The translations under genes were made by a program, and so were the position numbers. 31,561 nucleotides of DNA from assembly GCA_019649035.1 (NCBI GenBank), contig BMAT01000130.1, positions 46,553-78,113 of the forward strand, in the 5' to 3' direction. The stretch's first letter is position 1, and each line of letters starts with the position of its first letter. This document shows, piece by piece, positions 9,481 through 20,520 of the stretch. The DNA is from Elysia marginata. Its lineage: Eukaryota; Mollusca; Gastropoda; Plakobranchidae. The notes beneath the pieces are model-generated. The model searched no databases and was not told the DNA's origin. It worked only from the letters and a program-made list of their open reading frames with translations.

Positions 9481-12369
9481 ACATAAACTTTGTTGTTATT
9501 TTCTGCATAAGCACAGGAGCTTTTTTCCGTTGCTTCTTGTATTGAAATACTGGGAGAGAAAAAAAAAGATTTTACATTAACCTGGAAGAATAGTGATAGC
9601 TCTGTTAGGACATATCTATAAGGAAAATGCTTTTGCCAAATAGCTATGTTCGTACAGATAGGATCTGGCAAAGATTACACTACATTGAGTTCAAGCTAGT
9701 CATTTCGCAAACTAATCTATTGTAACTAATTGAAGTAAAAAATATCCTTTTACATTTTTATATTTCGGAAGAGCAGAAAATTGAAGAGCAAAAATATAGT
9801 AGTAATAAACAGTAGTGTTTGGGTTTTTTTGTTGACATTTTTTATAACACATAAAATGTTTTTTAATCTAAAAAAAAGTAGTAATGCTAAAATTGTAAAA
9901 TACATGTACCAGAACTAACAGACTTAACTGGATAGTTTTTTTTAAGCTTAATAGAAATCATTTTGAAATTTAACTTTTCCATGCCGTTTTTGTTCTGGTT
10001 ACAGAATATTTTACAAGCAAAATTGAGTGTAAGGAAAACAAAATTTGCAACACAAGTTTTTATTTCTCAAAAATAAGAGGTCTATCATAAGGCTTAATTA
10101 AAAAAAAAAAACATTGGCGTACAAAGGTAGGCCTACAAGCGTGACAATTGTGATAAAATAAAGTTATGCCATGCTTAAGTCTCAATTTTAAAACCAAAAT
10201 TATTATAAATGATTCATTAGAGTATCAGAGAAACTGACCAAGACACTGTAACAGAAAGAGCACTTGTAAAAATCATGTGTTTGAGCTCCTGACACTAATG
10301 TAATGGAAAAATGCAAAATTTGATTGAACGAAAATCGGAAATTTATACATCATCCTTGCAATCAAATATAGTTCTGAATACAGTCCTTCTTAACGAATCG
10401 TGATTTCAATAAAATATACACATACTGCCGCACAGATATATGGACGTTAAAGACTTGTATTAACAAGGTATAGGTCTAAGCTCTAAGATTTCTAATCTCA
10501 TAATCATTATGGTCTAAAATGAGTTAAACAGCAAACGACAACTTTCCAATGTCTTCGAGTCTCGCTATTCAGGACTCATTCTTTATTTGTTGTAAAAAGT
10601 TGTCTCAACCCACAAACAAAATTTTTCAATCTTTTAGTAAACCTTCTACATCTTAATCATTATGTGTAAGATATAAGTTTGTCAAGAAGGCAATTATTTA
10701 ATTGTACACTTGAGTTAACTTGAGCATTATTAGCATGAAAACATTACTTAGTACAAGTCGAAGTCGGTAACCATTGCTTGAGTATATTGTAAACAGAAGA
10801 AACAGGAAGTGTGTGGGTGGTAAAGGTTTATGAGATTTGTATAGAGGGAGGAAACTGATGGTCTAAATATAGTTTACTCTTAACTAAATGGCAGGTCAAA
10901 AAGCAAAACAATTATAATACAGAGAAAACATTTTATATTAAACAGTTTACAAAATGCATGCCATGCAAGAATGCTTGATTGTTATTATATAATATTTTTC
11001 TATTGCTTATATGCAATGCTTCCTTCAAACAACTTTGTTGAGAGTATATATATGCCTTATATGATTATCAAAATAAAAATGTATGTATATACAAAATATA
11101 CTGATTTCAAAAAGCAATGTAAGGTATTCTTCAAGATAGGCTGGAAAAGTTAAAAATAAATCATTTGGTAAAACATGGGGGACAAGTGTAATAATAACAA
11201 AAATTATTCCTGTCTCAATAAGACCACTTCAATCTTTCACTCATTTATAGCTTTGTAAATACTTCCATTAAAATGATGAAATGTTATAATTATGAACAAC
11301 GCACAATGTTCAATCTTCTTTAAACATAAAACGGATCAGAATATAAATATTTCTGATACCAAGCTCTATAGTTTATATCACAGATGTCTGGATCTTTCTA
11401 GTTGTCGAGCATTCCTCAGTGAATAGTTTAGTGAGACATAAAATTTATAATGTATATTGAACGCTGTACTATTTATAAATTTTGTTCAAAAACAAGGATT
11501 CAATGAGAAAAATAAAAACATGTACAAAGGCGATGATCTCATAACATTTTCTGCTAAGGAGAGGAAACTATGGCAAAATGAGGGTCTTAATTATGTATAC
11601 AAATCCATCTTTCATCACAGTAAAAATGTAGGCACTTGTCAAACACTGGTAAAAAATTGATTGTCCAACTTGCCAAAAGAAATGTATGCCTAAGTGTTTG
11701 AAGGTAACATAAAGCCAGCGGTGTAAAATCTGGCAACACAAAAGTTGGCGGAGCTACACATTTTCAGAAGGAAAAAAAAACTGGTAGCTAAGACCACTTA
11801 AAGCAACAAGGCAGCTGATGACAGATAAATTAAAGCGCTACATTTCGAAAACTAATATTATTTGCAGTGAAATATTTTTCAAGCAATAAAATTTGATCAA
11901 GTCTTTGTCTTATCTTAATACAGGTAGATGCGACAGACATTGTTAACACAACCTAGCATTCTGACTTACTTTAATAAGCAGCCTCAAGTTTTTAAAGTGT
12001 GATACAGATTGCCAACAATCTAAAACTTGGTTGATAAGATCAAAAGGTAGAAAAATGGGTTGCTGAGTTTCAGAAAAACTCTCATTCATTAAAAAGCAAA
12101 CAAAAGGGTTCGTTCAAGTGAGGTTTATAAAATTGCAGCTAGAATTCTTTACAAAACCAAAGCAAAAAAATTTACACCCACTCTATCCCAACTGATGCTT
12201 GCAAACTGAACAGCTCCACATAAGCAATAAATTGAGAGTCCCTAATTTACTATGAAACAAAGTCTTTAGATAGAAGAAAATGAAGTTGTAGGCCTGTTTA
12301 TAAGTCAGCTCTAATGATACTGACATCACAAAAGCTGACCTGCTTAGAATGGTGTTTCTTATCTGTCAG
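9481..12369 (-). other. AT-rich intergenic DNA and probable EFHB 3' UTR
   Basis: This stretch lies between the two converging genes. No exon, RNA gene or clear mobile-element end was seen. Open frames here (for example 10971-11153, 11457-11660) are low-complexity Lys/Asn/Ile-rich products of AT bias. A minus-strand AATAAA at 10059-10064 is followed on that strand by a G/T-rich stretch and could end the EFHB transcript. Confidence 0.4.
10059..10064 (-). promoter_or_regulatory. Candidate EFHB polyadenylation signal
   Basis: TTTATT on the plus strand reads AATAAA on the minus strand. It is followed there by ACTTGTGTTGCAAATTTTG, a G/T-rich downstream element. If used, the EFHB 3' UTR would be about 2.3 kb. 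A second AATAAA at 10582-10587 is an alternative. Confidence 0.25.
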
Positions 12370-12567
12370 CTAAACTGGCTGGGCCTCGCCTAAAGCCATT
12401 GGGTGAACTCCTGCCCTAATTTGCTCAACTTGAATCTCATCCAGGACATTGCGAAAACCCTCGACGCTGACGTGGCCCTTCGGATGGTTGGCGGCAGCCA
12501 TGTTGTAAGCTTTCTCCATCTGTTCCCCGGTCATACGCACTCCAATGTTGGTGAATATAGAACAGAT
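12370..12567 (-). CDS. EFHB: EFHB coding exon 11, C terminus and stop
   Basis: Encodes ICSIFTNIGVRMTGEQMEKA to the C terminus EAQPV and a TAG stop. It aligns with human ILCNIGVKLSDEEFENVW and VENIRNVLDEL, a degenerate C-terminal EF-hand-like helix pair without acidic loop residues. It begins phase 0 after CCCAAG. An upstream TTG in the open frame is intronic. Confidence 0.92.
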   Translation of the reverse strand: MCSIFTNIGVRMTGEQMEKAYNMAAANHPKGHVSVEGFRNVLDEIQVEQIRAGVHPMALGEAQPV

Positions 12568-15500
12568 CTTGGGAAGAGTCAAACAAAGCAGTTTTGTTAA
12601 GAAAAGGTCTCACAGACATAGAGCCAAGAATGGTTCAGACCTAAATCTCAGCAGGGTAACGTTCATCTTGGTGCTATCAAAATTAAAAATGCCACAAACA
12701 CTATTTGAGTCCGCTAATAATAATAATATATAGTCTCATTACCAAAGTTCAACCCTGCTCTAGCTCTTTCATGGTTGCTACAAGTCCAGCAAGTTAAAAA
12801 AAAAAACAACTGAAGATACATCAAATTGTTGAAGCTAATTTATTAATGAAGGTTAATATTCTTGAAAAGGAAACTAAACACCTTTTCCTAAAACACATTT
12901 ACTTTCCCTAATAAATTCAAGGAAAAAATTGCCAAACTGTAATTACAATACAATGGTGATTCACTTCGTAAATGCAACAAAATTCTCTATAATTGTGTAA
13001 GGAAAAATTTTAAGAAATTTATTACTATCATATTTCAGCATATGCTGCTAGTGCTAATATACATATTGCCACTGTACGTTTTTAAGTCACTAACTCTGCT
13101 CGGCACAAATCTTCAGTTATGTGTTTAGGAAATCACATCTAATTTACATCTATCGCTGAGGTTTCAAATACTTGACAAAGCCTTAACTCCGAATCAGCCT
13201 TTGGTTTAGTCCCTCACACATCAATGGCTGCGGTTTTCTAACCATCTCACTTGGCTTGGCCCAAACTCTGAGTTAGCTGGTTAGAAACCTGAACACTCAT
13301 ACCTGTAAAGTTTCAGGTTTTTATCATAACTGCCCTATAAAAACCTCTATACTTTTCTGTTACCTCTTCAAGCGAGCGTGGCATTAGCATGTCTCTCTCA
13401 TGCACGTTATGTTGGCTGTAAAGAGATGGACACATCAGGCTGTAGGCAAATGCTTCGTCCCCGTAGTTTTTGCGATCATCAACACGCTTGATACGAGGCG
13501 CAGACAAATCAGAGCGAATGGTAGGTACACCATATGTGCGGAAGTCTATAGGGGTGTGAATAGAAAAAAATTTATTCTGGAAAAACAGTAATGTTTAATA
13601 AAATCTGCAGGAAATCAACTCAGTTCCACACCCCTTTCTGGATATTTACACGCCATAAATGACTCTTTTCCTAAGATTCAAGTTAAAACCATAACTGAAT
13701 CAAGTCTCACACTCATGTGAATGAATAGGCCCTTTGGTGTGAATTTAGCGATGTCTAAATGAAACAAAACAACACAAAAAGTACTCATTTGTCATAGAAA
13801 GGTTGAAGAAGTCACTGACCTCTTGTGCTGATGCCTCCCGGTCCAACCACGGCATTGTACATGTTGTTGGAGGTGCTGTGGTTGCCCACACTTCCATCCA
13901 CTTGCTTCTGGATGTGCCGCGGAGTGAGCTCTGACTTCTGGGCAGACTTGGGGACCAGATCAGCTTCATCGACCAACTTATCCGTCAAGGGTGTCACTTT
14001 AGACGGCTCGTTGTTCAAACCCATGCCAATCAGCATCGGAGGCGCTGCAGAGAAGATTGGACCTATAAGCTTGAAAACTCAGCAAAGCATTCATCTTTTC
14101 TGTTTCTGTTTGCAAATTGATTTGTTCTTATATTATCAATTATCATCCCATGATATCTTGACTTTTTTAGTGGGATTAAAATTTTAAAATAATAGAGGAA
14201 ACCTGTCAAGCTGATAATGCATGAATCAAAATCCTTTGTTTACTTCAAATTTGTCTTGCCTAAACCAAATTGATTTATGCAGTCACTGAAATTTTAATTC
14301 AAAGAGATTTCCTGTACTTCCTTTTCATTTTTTACTCTCTTGAAAAGGAACAGTCAAGGTTCTTGGTAGCCTTGATTGATTCAGAGAAATTTATGTTGTT
14401 TGTTATCTTCAACATTAAAGAATTTTCTGCACAGATGTGTTTTTATAAATAAGTGTTCCCAAAATAGATAGAATTTGTATTAGGTATAGACTAGATCTAG
14501 TGCTAGACGCTGACATTGGTCACATCACAGTATATGGCTTAAACAAGTGATTGTAAAGATATAACTTACGGCCCATCTCATCCAAACCAGTGTAAGCAAG
14601 TGATTGGAAAGATATAACTTACGGCCCATCTCATCCAAACCAGTGGGCATCTTTTCTTTCCAGTTGAGGAAGTTGGCAAACTCAAGATAGTTAATCATGC
14701 CATCCCTGTCTGCATCGCAGTAGTCCAGCACTTTATCGAGAATGTCCAGGTCCACAGGAAGCCGATACTTGATGCACACATTCCGCAGATCTGACAGAGT
14801 GATCTTTCCTTTGCCACTCTAAATTTTTCAATCAAAATAAAAAAATTAAAACTTTCAAAGTTGAGGGACACTGCACGGGACAATGGGGTAATCGTAGATA
14901 TTTACGTCAGAGGCCAAAAAAAAAAAAAGCTTTTGGAGGAATAGAGTCGAGCATATGTCTCGAGTACAGGGTGAATGAGTCGGATGTCACAAATTTTACC
15001 TTTAACAGTGTTGATGCTTTCAACAAGACATTTTTCTAAGCTTCCAAACGTCAACATTTTTGTTTTAAATTATCAATATTATTTGGAAGGATATAAAAAA
15101 ATAGAGAGAAAAATAAAAATAAAAAAATACCTTTAAATGGCATTTTGTCAAAAGAAAAAAGAACTTCCAAAATCAGACTCATTTGCCTTGTACCCAAGAC
15201 ACATAATCTGTAGGAAAAGTTTTATATGTCAAGATTGATGATTTTGCATACAATGCTGTTTTAATAAATCTTATTAAATTTATTCCAAATACATATTTCT
15301 AACTGTTCATGCAAGTCTTTTAGATTGAGAAAAGAGAGAAGGCAAGACCATAATGAAAAGCAAAATGTTCTCACACTATCATAAAAGCGGAAAGCCTCCA
15401 GCAAGCTGTTGAAATGGTGATAGTTGAGTTTCTTTAGCTGTTGTCTCATAGCTGCGACCACACCTCTCTGACTCTCCTTGCCCCGCAAAGAGTTAGAAAT

Positions 15501-18500
15501 TCCTCTGTTGTGGATTATGTCCCCTGCACCGTAAGGGTCAGGCTTCAACAGTATACCAAATGTGTGGTCAGGCGGAACATTCAAAGTATCCTTGATTCTG
15601 TGTGGATATTTGAGAAAAAAAAACATGTTGATTACAGTCCTTATTGTTCAGCTTCCATTAGTACAGTGAGACCTCACTAATCGTGAAAATAACAATGAGA
15701 GATTATTCTTTTTAAAGAATTTGCTGAGCTACCTGAAATTTCGGTTATAATATAACCACTGTCTTGCACTCACTAATATGTACAGCAATTGTTTCTTTGC
15801 TATATGTGATTCGACGACATATCTAGGGATTACATGCTATTTGAAATAATGTATATTTTGTGTGCATAAATACCATAGACTGTATTTTGATATGTTTACA
15901 AGCATTATGCTCATTGTGACCACCTGTCTATCATGACCACAATCCATAATGATCTTCAAAAGTTCCCTTGGCCAGGTTCGACTGGAGTATTTTCACAATT
16001 GTGAAGATATTTAAAACTCTTAAACGATGAATTTATCTCTAAATCTGAAAATTGGGATCATTTTATGGCAGCACTACACACTTGACTTATTAAAGCATTA
16101 GAATTATAAGCCAGGTACTTTAGGTTCACGAGCTTTCAACACCAGCTTGCTGTAAATGTCAGTAAGAATGTGAGTTTATGACTTCACTTGACAAACACTT
16201 TTAAGGTCAAGAAAAAATGTTACCCTGATAAGATAAAAAAGTCAGCGTCAAAGCATAAGATTATGCCAATAACCGTCTAAAAAAAAAAAAACTACTCACA
16301 AAGTTTTACTGGACACGAGAAATAGACGAGCTCTTGCTTCCAAGGCCCTTTTCTCTTGTGTCTCAATATTGTGGTACGAAAACTTGCAGAGTCTAAGAGA
16401 TAGAATAAGAGTGAAATTAAACTCTTAAGTAACTCTATGCACTGACAGAAAACTCACGGATCGTGCACTTTCCCGAGTTGAGGCTGAGACTTTTCTCTGA
16501 AGTCGTCCAATCTTTTACTGACAATCTTGGTGGCTCTGTCGCCCTGTGCCTCATGAATCCACTTGAGAGTTTCACGAGTATTCTTGCCATCGTTGCAATG
16601 AGGTGTAGGCAAGCCAAACTTTTTCTATTTATAAGAAAAAAGAATTAGTGTATACATGCTTTGTTATAGAACACATATTCACACGTTGATCAAAAAAACA
16701 TAGGATGAATTGAACAATTTTCTAGCATGCTGGCAATATTTTTTACAACAGTGATAAATTTTTTGCCTCTTAATGCAAGGTTAAAAAATCAATTTACTTT
16801 ATATGAAAAGGTTTACATGGGTTGTAAAACTCTTAGCATTTTACAGAAAGCAAAAACAAAAACTAGACATTCTTAAATTATGAAGAAACATGAAGTAAAC
16901 AAACAACAAAAATACCTTAGGGTCAAAGGTTGGTGTAGTATAACTACGACACACACGCTCTCGTGGATAATAATCGGCATGAGATCGCACATACAACTCA
17001 TGACCTTCACTTGCTTCTTTGAAGATCTGTTCATAAGTTTTGTTGGGATTCACAAGCCCACCAGCGCCAGAATCTGGTGACAGAAAACAAATACTGTCTT
17101 CTAAACAACGGTAGCATTGTATGGCTACTCCTTTTGTTGTAAATTGCCAATCCAGGATACCCAATTCTGCCGTGGAAAAACAAAATGCAGTATTCCTTAT
17201 ATAGTTAACAATGCAGATACTGCTTTTTGTTTGTCACGGGCAGAATTGTCATCAGGTGTTTGGATTGTTAAAAAAAAGCAACTTTCTAAGTAGAACTAAA
17301 AGGCAATAGACTTGGCATATGTTACAAAAGAATAGGTCTATGAACTCACATGTAACGACTGTAAGTTTTTTTTATAATTTGCTAAAAATCAAACTAACTT
17401 AGAGGTGATATCAGAATGAAACAAAAATATACATGTATTTATCTAGGTTTAACTTTTGATTATTTTTTAATGTGGTAATTGAACTACATGCACATGAATA
17501 TCGCGCGATGACCCAAACTGCAAACACACTGTAGGGACTAATCAGCAACCGACATTTGTACTGAGTTGGCAGCTCTATACATAAAACCAGAGACATAGAC
17601 ATAGCTAGACCATCTTAACGAAGCACCCATCACATGGTAGATGGAGTAATGAATCAACTGGGTATCTATCCACCCAAATTCAGTCTGTAATTTCTCTGGA
17701 TTTAGCAACGTTGTTTACCAGGACCAATTGTTTGGCATACCTACCCAGTTGTGTCGGCATCCCAAAGGTGAAGACGTTAGGGTTGAGTCCCTTGGGTAGA
17801 CCCGAGGCCTGATCATGAGACCTGCCTAGTGGAGCTCTGACGTGACTTTGATAGCAGTTTTCCTTCCTGATTAGTGCATAGTACAAATGTTGTTATGAAT
17901 CTCAGTTCGAAATTATGTTTTAACAATGAAAAAATTTACTAAAATGCATGTGAAGTAAAAGATTAGATATTCAATTCTTCTCATATTTCATAGGCAAAAA
18001 TGAATCATTCAATCTCAATACATTTTTTAGGTCATGGTCTGTTGAAAATAGGTTTGAAATATTTCTGGACAGAGCATAAAAAGATAACAAACCTAGAAGT
18101 AGAACAAAAAATTTTAACAAGCTCCCATGACAATACTAAGTGAGTAAAGTTAGTTCCATGCTCAATACAACCATCTTGGAACAAGAAGTAAGGTCATGTC
18201 TATTCTTGGCACTAAGCACAGTGAGGTAGCTTGCTATTGCTTTCCTCACCGTCTTTTTTTTTGCAGTCTTATGAGACCCTTGTACAGTTTCTAAAATAGT
18301 CGTGAACTGCTCTAACGGTTTAGCCTGATAAAGATGAATAATTAGTATCTTAATTTTTTTAATAAAAAAAACATTTAAAATAATCAAACTCATAACAAAC
18401 ACAAGAAAGCTTATTTTGACGATAGATTTCATTCCATTTAATGTAAGTTAAATGGTAGGATGTTTTAAAGAGATAAAGGCAAATGTATGCTATAATTTCA

Positions 18501-20520
18501 AAGAGAAAGAAAGTTTTATGATTTTGATATTAAAGCATTCCAATTGCATTTGAGGCATCATCTCTAGCCTATATGTGAGACGACCAGGACGTATCAGGCA
18601 CAAGAAGGGAATTCTGACATACCGGTATTGAGTTCTTAATAATTTTGAAAACTGTTATTCCATGCCCTTGAAAAGGTTGAAAAAAAATTAAAACTGCAGC
18701 TTATCTGAGTCTAAAGTCATTCCATTTGAAGACATCAAAAGTCATATACTATAAAACAAATAAAGTTTTTCGAAGGGCTCTAATTGAAAATTAGCCTCAG
18801 TGACTTGGGCCTCATTCACCCTAGTTGCCTCACATATTGTTGTCCCTTTCTCTAACCTGTCCAATATTCTCTGCTGGAAAAGGGTTTTCAGGTTTGGGTT
18901 CACAGCCTCTTTAGTACTGGATGAAGGCTGTGTGTTAACACCGTGTGACATATCCACGGCCCATTGCCTGTGAGGATCGTATGCCTTGCCATAAAAGACT
19001 CTCATCTGGCCTGCATCTGGACGCACCGTCGCTCGAAACTTTCTGATTACCTCTGGAGATGGAGGCTACCAAAAAGAAAAATGAAAAAAATACTGAATTA
19101 TAGTTTTGATTGTAATTTATAAAAAAAAAACTAACATTTGTTGATCTCAAAATATACTGTTTTGAAATTCAAAGTTGAAAATCGGTAGGCAAAAGCTGTT
19201 GTCTTTGAGGAAACAATTACAAATTTTCTATTGGTAGGGGTTAAGTTAAAAACATTCTTCTGACAAAAACAAAAAGGTACCAAAGTAAACTTAGGTTTTT
19301 TTATATTTGGTGGTGTGTTTTTTTCAATACAGAGACAGAAAAAAACCTTTTTCCATGCTGTTAATTATAAAATGAACAACACATTGGCCCTTTAAATTTG
19401 AATTTGTCAAACGTCACTCATAAGCAAATAATTGGTACAATTGTGGATATTTTAATTTTTTTTTTTGGCTGACAAAGTTGCATACACTTTACACATTTGA
19501 TGATTTGTTTCTGAGAACTGATTGAAGGTGGATGGAGCACAGCAGAAGAAAAAAAATTTTGCGGTGCAAGTGGTAGTGATGGTAGTCAATACAAACATAT
19601 AGGCCTACAAAAACAAAACTTTTTAGTGACAAGACATTAGGCTATGAATGAAAATTTCAACTACTAGTACTAGATATATAAGAGAATAAAGAATAAATTG
19701 TATGTAAAACTAACACACAGAGGAACAAAAACAAAAGTTCAGTAATAAACATAGGCCTACCCTGTTGTTTTTGGGATGCAAACATTGTGCAGTGGTGTCA
19801 CCAGAGGAAGTGAGCTTTCCAGCCTAAAGATGAGGGAAAAAGGAAATAAAATATTTAAAAATTGAGATCTTCTTCTAAATCTAGGAAAGCCTTCGAATAG
19901 ATCGCTTGATTCCCAAGAATATATAAAAATTTTGAATGCCCTTTTAATTGCATTCTTACACCAATTTACAGATGAAGTAAAGACACCAGGTCTAGAGTTA
20001 ACTCCTGGTCCATTTAAAGAAGAGCAATAGACTAATTCTAATGACAAACCCAAACTTCACTAGCTTAAGCCTATATCTCCAACATCATTGATTTGCGATA
20101 ATTAAAATTCACAGATTCGTTTCTAGCATTGGGAAAGCAATTGAAATTATATTTCTTCATAATTGAATATCAGTTGGGTGTTAGAGTAAGCTCTAATACC
20201 TATAGATCTATATCAGTCTCCAGAGACCTTAAAATTAGAACTTAGAAATGATAATCGAGTGATAATAGAAGCATTTGGCTAGGCATTTGAATCTTGCTTT
20301 CAGAATTTGTCTAGTCAAGCTAGATTGGCTAGATTCTATGAGACAATAGTTTAGGCGCATCTTTAACTCACTGAGTTGTAACTCAAATCATATCAGATTT
20401 AGAGCCAAGAGAGGCCTTAGCATTTTGACTTACAGCAGGACACTGCGGTGTTCTGTCCTTAAATTTCCCCTCATAAATACTTTTGCCTGTAATATCAGGC
20501 AATACTAGTTTTGTTGACAT
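12370..20520 (-). CDS. EFHB: EFHB / CFAP21, EF-hand domain family member B, complete, 11 exons
   Basis: A ciliary EF-hand protein known as an axonemal doublet microtubule inner protein and also reported to act in store-operated calcium entry. Coding exons in transcript order: 20434-20520, 19761-19823, 18857-19065, 17745-17866, 16916-17073, 16458-16618, 15375-15597, 14623-14818, 13820-14044, 13364-13545, 12370-12567. They total 1824 bp, or 607 residues and a TAG stop, with all GT-AG introns in phase. Residue landmarks: RVFYGKA near 70-80, RAPLGRSHDQ at about 130, NPNKTYEQIFKEASEGHELY at about 168-187, FGLPTPHCNDG from 214, EF-hand loops at 340-351 and 376-387, YGVPTIRSD from about 485. It follows recalled human EFHB (833 residues) block by block but lacks most of its long N-terminal extension. 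Identity is very secure; boundaries are inferred from phase and conservation. Confidence 0.95.
13364..13545 (-). CDS. EFHB: EFHB coding exon 10
   Basis: Reads FRTYGVPTIRSDLSAPRIKR, then VDDRKNYGDEAFAYSLM and PRSLEE before GTAACA. It matches human CGVPTIRSDIPAPRIRR and DRTNYGEEGSAYSL almost residue for residue. The open frame runs on past the donor for 17 codons by chance. Confidence 0.94.
13820..14044 (-). CDS. EFHB: EFHB coding exon 9
   Basis: A low-conservation linker, PPMLIGMG through SELTPRHIQKQVDG, ending NMYNAVVGPGGIST and Arg. The end aligns with human SEINAIVGAIPST. The exon opens after CTGCAG with two bases and closes with one before GTCAGT, a slightly weak donor. A 120-residue plus-strand frame over this exon is an antisense shadow. 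Confidence 0.87.
14434..14500 (+). repeat. Dispersed repeat, copy B (paired with 5663-5730)
   Basis: Partner of the copy in the SETD2 intron, in the same plus-strand orientation. It ends in the same TAGACTAGATCTAG tail. It lies in the EFHB intron between exons 8 and 9. Confidence 0.5.
14541..14646. repeat. 53-bp tandem duplication spanning EFHB exon 8 donor
   Basis: Copies 14541-14593 and 14594-14646 differ at two positions by eye. Copy 14594-14646 holds the last 24 bases of exon 8 and its splice donor. The other copy repeats the same exon end and GTAAGT donor within the intron. Because 53 is not a multiple of three, the distal donor would shift the downstream frame. Confidence 0.93.
14623..14818 (-). 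CDS. EFHB: EFHB coding exon 8, EF-hand pair
   Basis: Completes EF-hand 1 (loop DSSGKGKITLSD, residues 340-351, with Lys at loop position 5) and holds EF-hand 2 (DADRDGMINYLE, residues 376-387, with canonical D1, D3, D5, G6, I8, E12). FANFLNWKEKM follows as in human FANFLNWKDKM. The donor GCC before GTAAGT lies inside a 53-bp tandem duplication, so an identical second donor sits 53 bp further on. Confidence 0.93.
15375..15597 (-). CDS. EFHB: EFHB coding exon 7, up to first EF-hand
   Basis: Begins IKDTLNVPPDHTFGILLKPD and runs through GAGDIIHNRG, LRGKESQRGVVAAMRQQLKK and FRFYDS, the first two loop residues of EF-hand 1. It matches human MNVPPDCTFG, GVGDLIHNR and LRGKDRQRALIAAVRHHLKK. It ends phase 0 before GTGAGA, so an intron splits the EF-hand loop. 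Confidence 0.94.
15664..15984. mobile_element. Possible pogo-like MITE in EFHB intron
   Basis: The left end CAGTGAGACCTCAC after TA pairs loosely with the right end, whose reverse complement starts CAGTCGAACCTGG. The interior holds TTGTGACCACCTG and TCATGACCAC, the repeated motif often seen in pogo/Tigger-type elements. The right flank lacks TA, so the right limit is uncertain. Confidence 0.45.
16458..16618 (-). CDS. EFHB: EFHB coding exon 6
   Basis: Reads FGLPTPHCNDGKNTRETLKW, then IHEAQGDRATKIVSKRLDDF and ends GKVHDP across the junction. It matches human YGVPTPHFNDG, FVSKRADDFKEK and LGRVLDP. The coding frame is not the longest one here: a different phase gives a 60-residue shadow frame. 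Confidence 0.93.
16916..17073 (-). CDS. EFHB: EFHB coding exon 5
   Basis: Encodes VNPNKTYEQIFKEASEGHEL then YVRSHADYYPRER, matching human NPPKSYEEVFKEGNEGHDLY and SHNDYY. It starts after CACCAG, with two bases completing Asp, and ends phase 0 at AAG before GTATTT. Confidence 0.93.
17745..17866 (-). CDS. EFHB: EFHB coding exon 4
   Basis: A 122-bp exon reading KENCYQSHVRAPLGRSHDQ, then LPKGLNPNVFTFG. RAPLGKSHDQ with LPKGM and TFG is the strongest family signature in the first half of the protein. It opens after AATCAG with one base and closes with one base before GTAGGT. Confidence 0.93.
18857..19065 (-). CDS. EFHB: EFHB coding exon 3
   Basis: Starts PPSPEVIRKF after GGTAG and carries GQMRVFYGKAYDP, then LFQQRILD, ending with two bases of Arg before GTTAGA. 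This donor was preferred to GTGAAT at 18819 because only it joins exon 4 in frame, giving ILDRKENCYQ in line with human IKDKKESIYL. The open frame continues past the donor by chance. Confidence 0.88.
19761..19823 (-). CDS. EFHB: EFHB coding exon 2
   Basis: A 63-bp, phase-0 exon between CTTTAG and GTAGGC. It reads AGKLTSSGDTTAQCLHPKNN then R, in register with human AGKVIPVGYRVATCL. A longer open frame exists in another phase across this exon but would not join its neighbours. Confidence 0.85.
20434..20520 (-). CDS. EFHB: EFHB coding exon 1, start codon
   Basis: Reads MSTKLVLPDITGKSIYEGKF through DRTPQCPA and ends phase 0 before GTAAGT. IYEGKFKDRTP matches human IYSGKFFDRTP. The ATG at 20518-20520 is the start: a TAA in the same frame lies 24 bases upstream (20542-20544) with no other ATG between. 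The human extension that precedes this block is therefore absent from this transcript form. Confidence 0.9.

Noticed and set aside
13825-14187. 120-residue plus-strand frame
   Set aside because: It is antisense to EFHB exon 9 and runs into its intron; no family match.
16300-16382. Minus-strand exon-like stretch with AG before and GTGAGT after, open for 27 codons
   Set aside because: Exons 6 and 7 of EFHB already join perfectly to make the conserved DPIKDTLNVPPD junction. Inserting 83 bases would break the frame, and the product is unlike EFHB.
18136-18432. 98-codon minus-strand frame in the intron between EFHB exons 3 and 4
   Set aside because: Exon 3 joins exon 4 directly with matched phase and matches the family. 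The frame is Lys/Ser-rich, and its only usable splice phases do not fit both neighbours.
18820-18856. Alternative EFHB exon 3 donor at GTGAAT, extending the exon by 37 bases
   Set aside because: It ends in phase 0 while exon 4 needs two bases from the previous exon. The donor at 18857 gives the conserved join.
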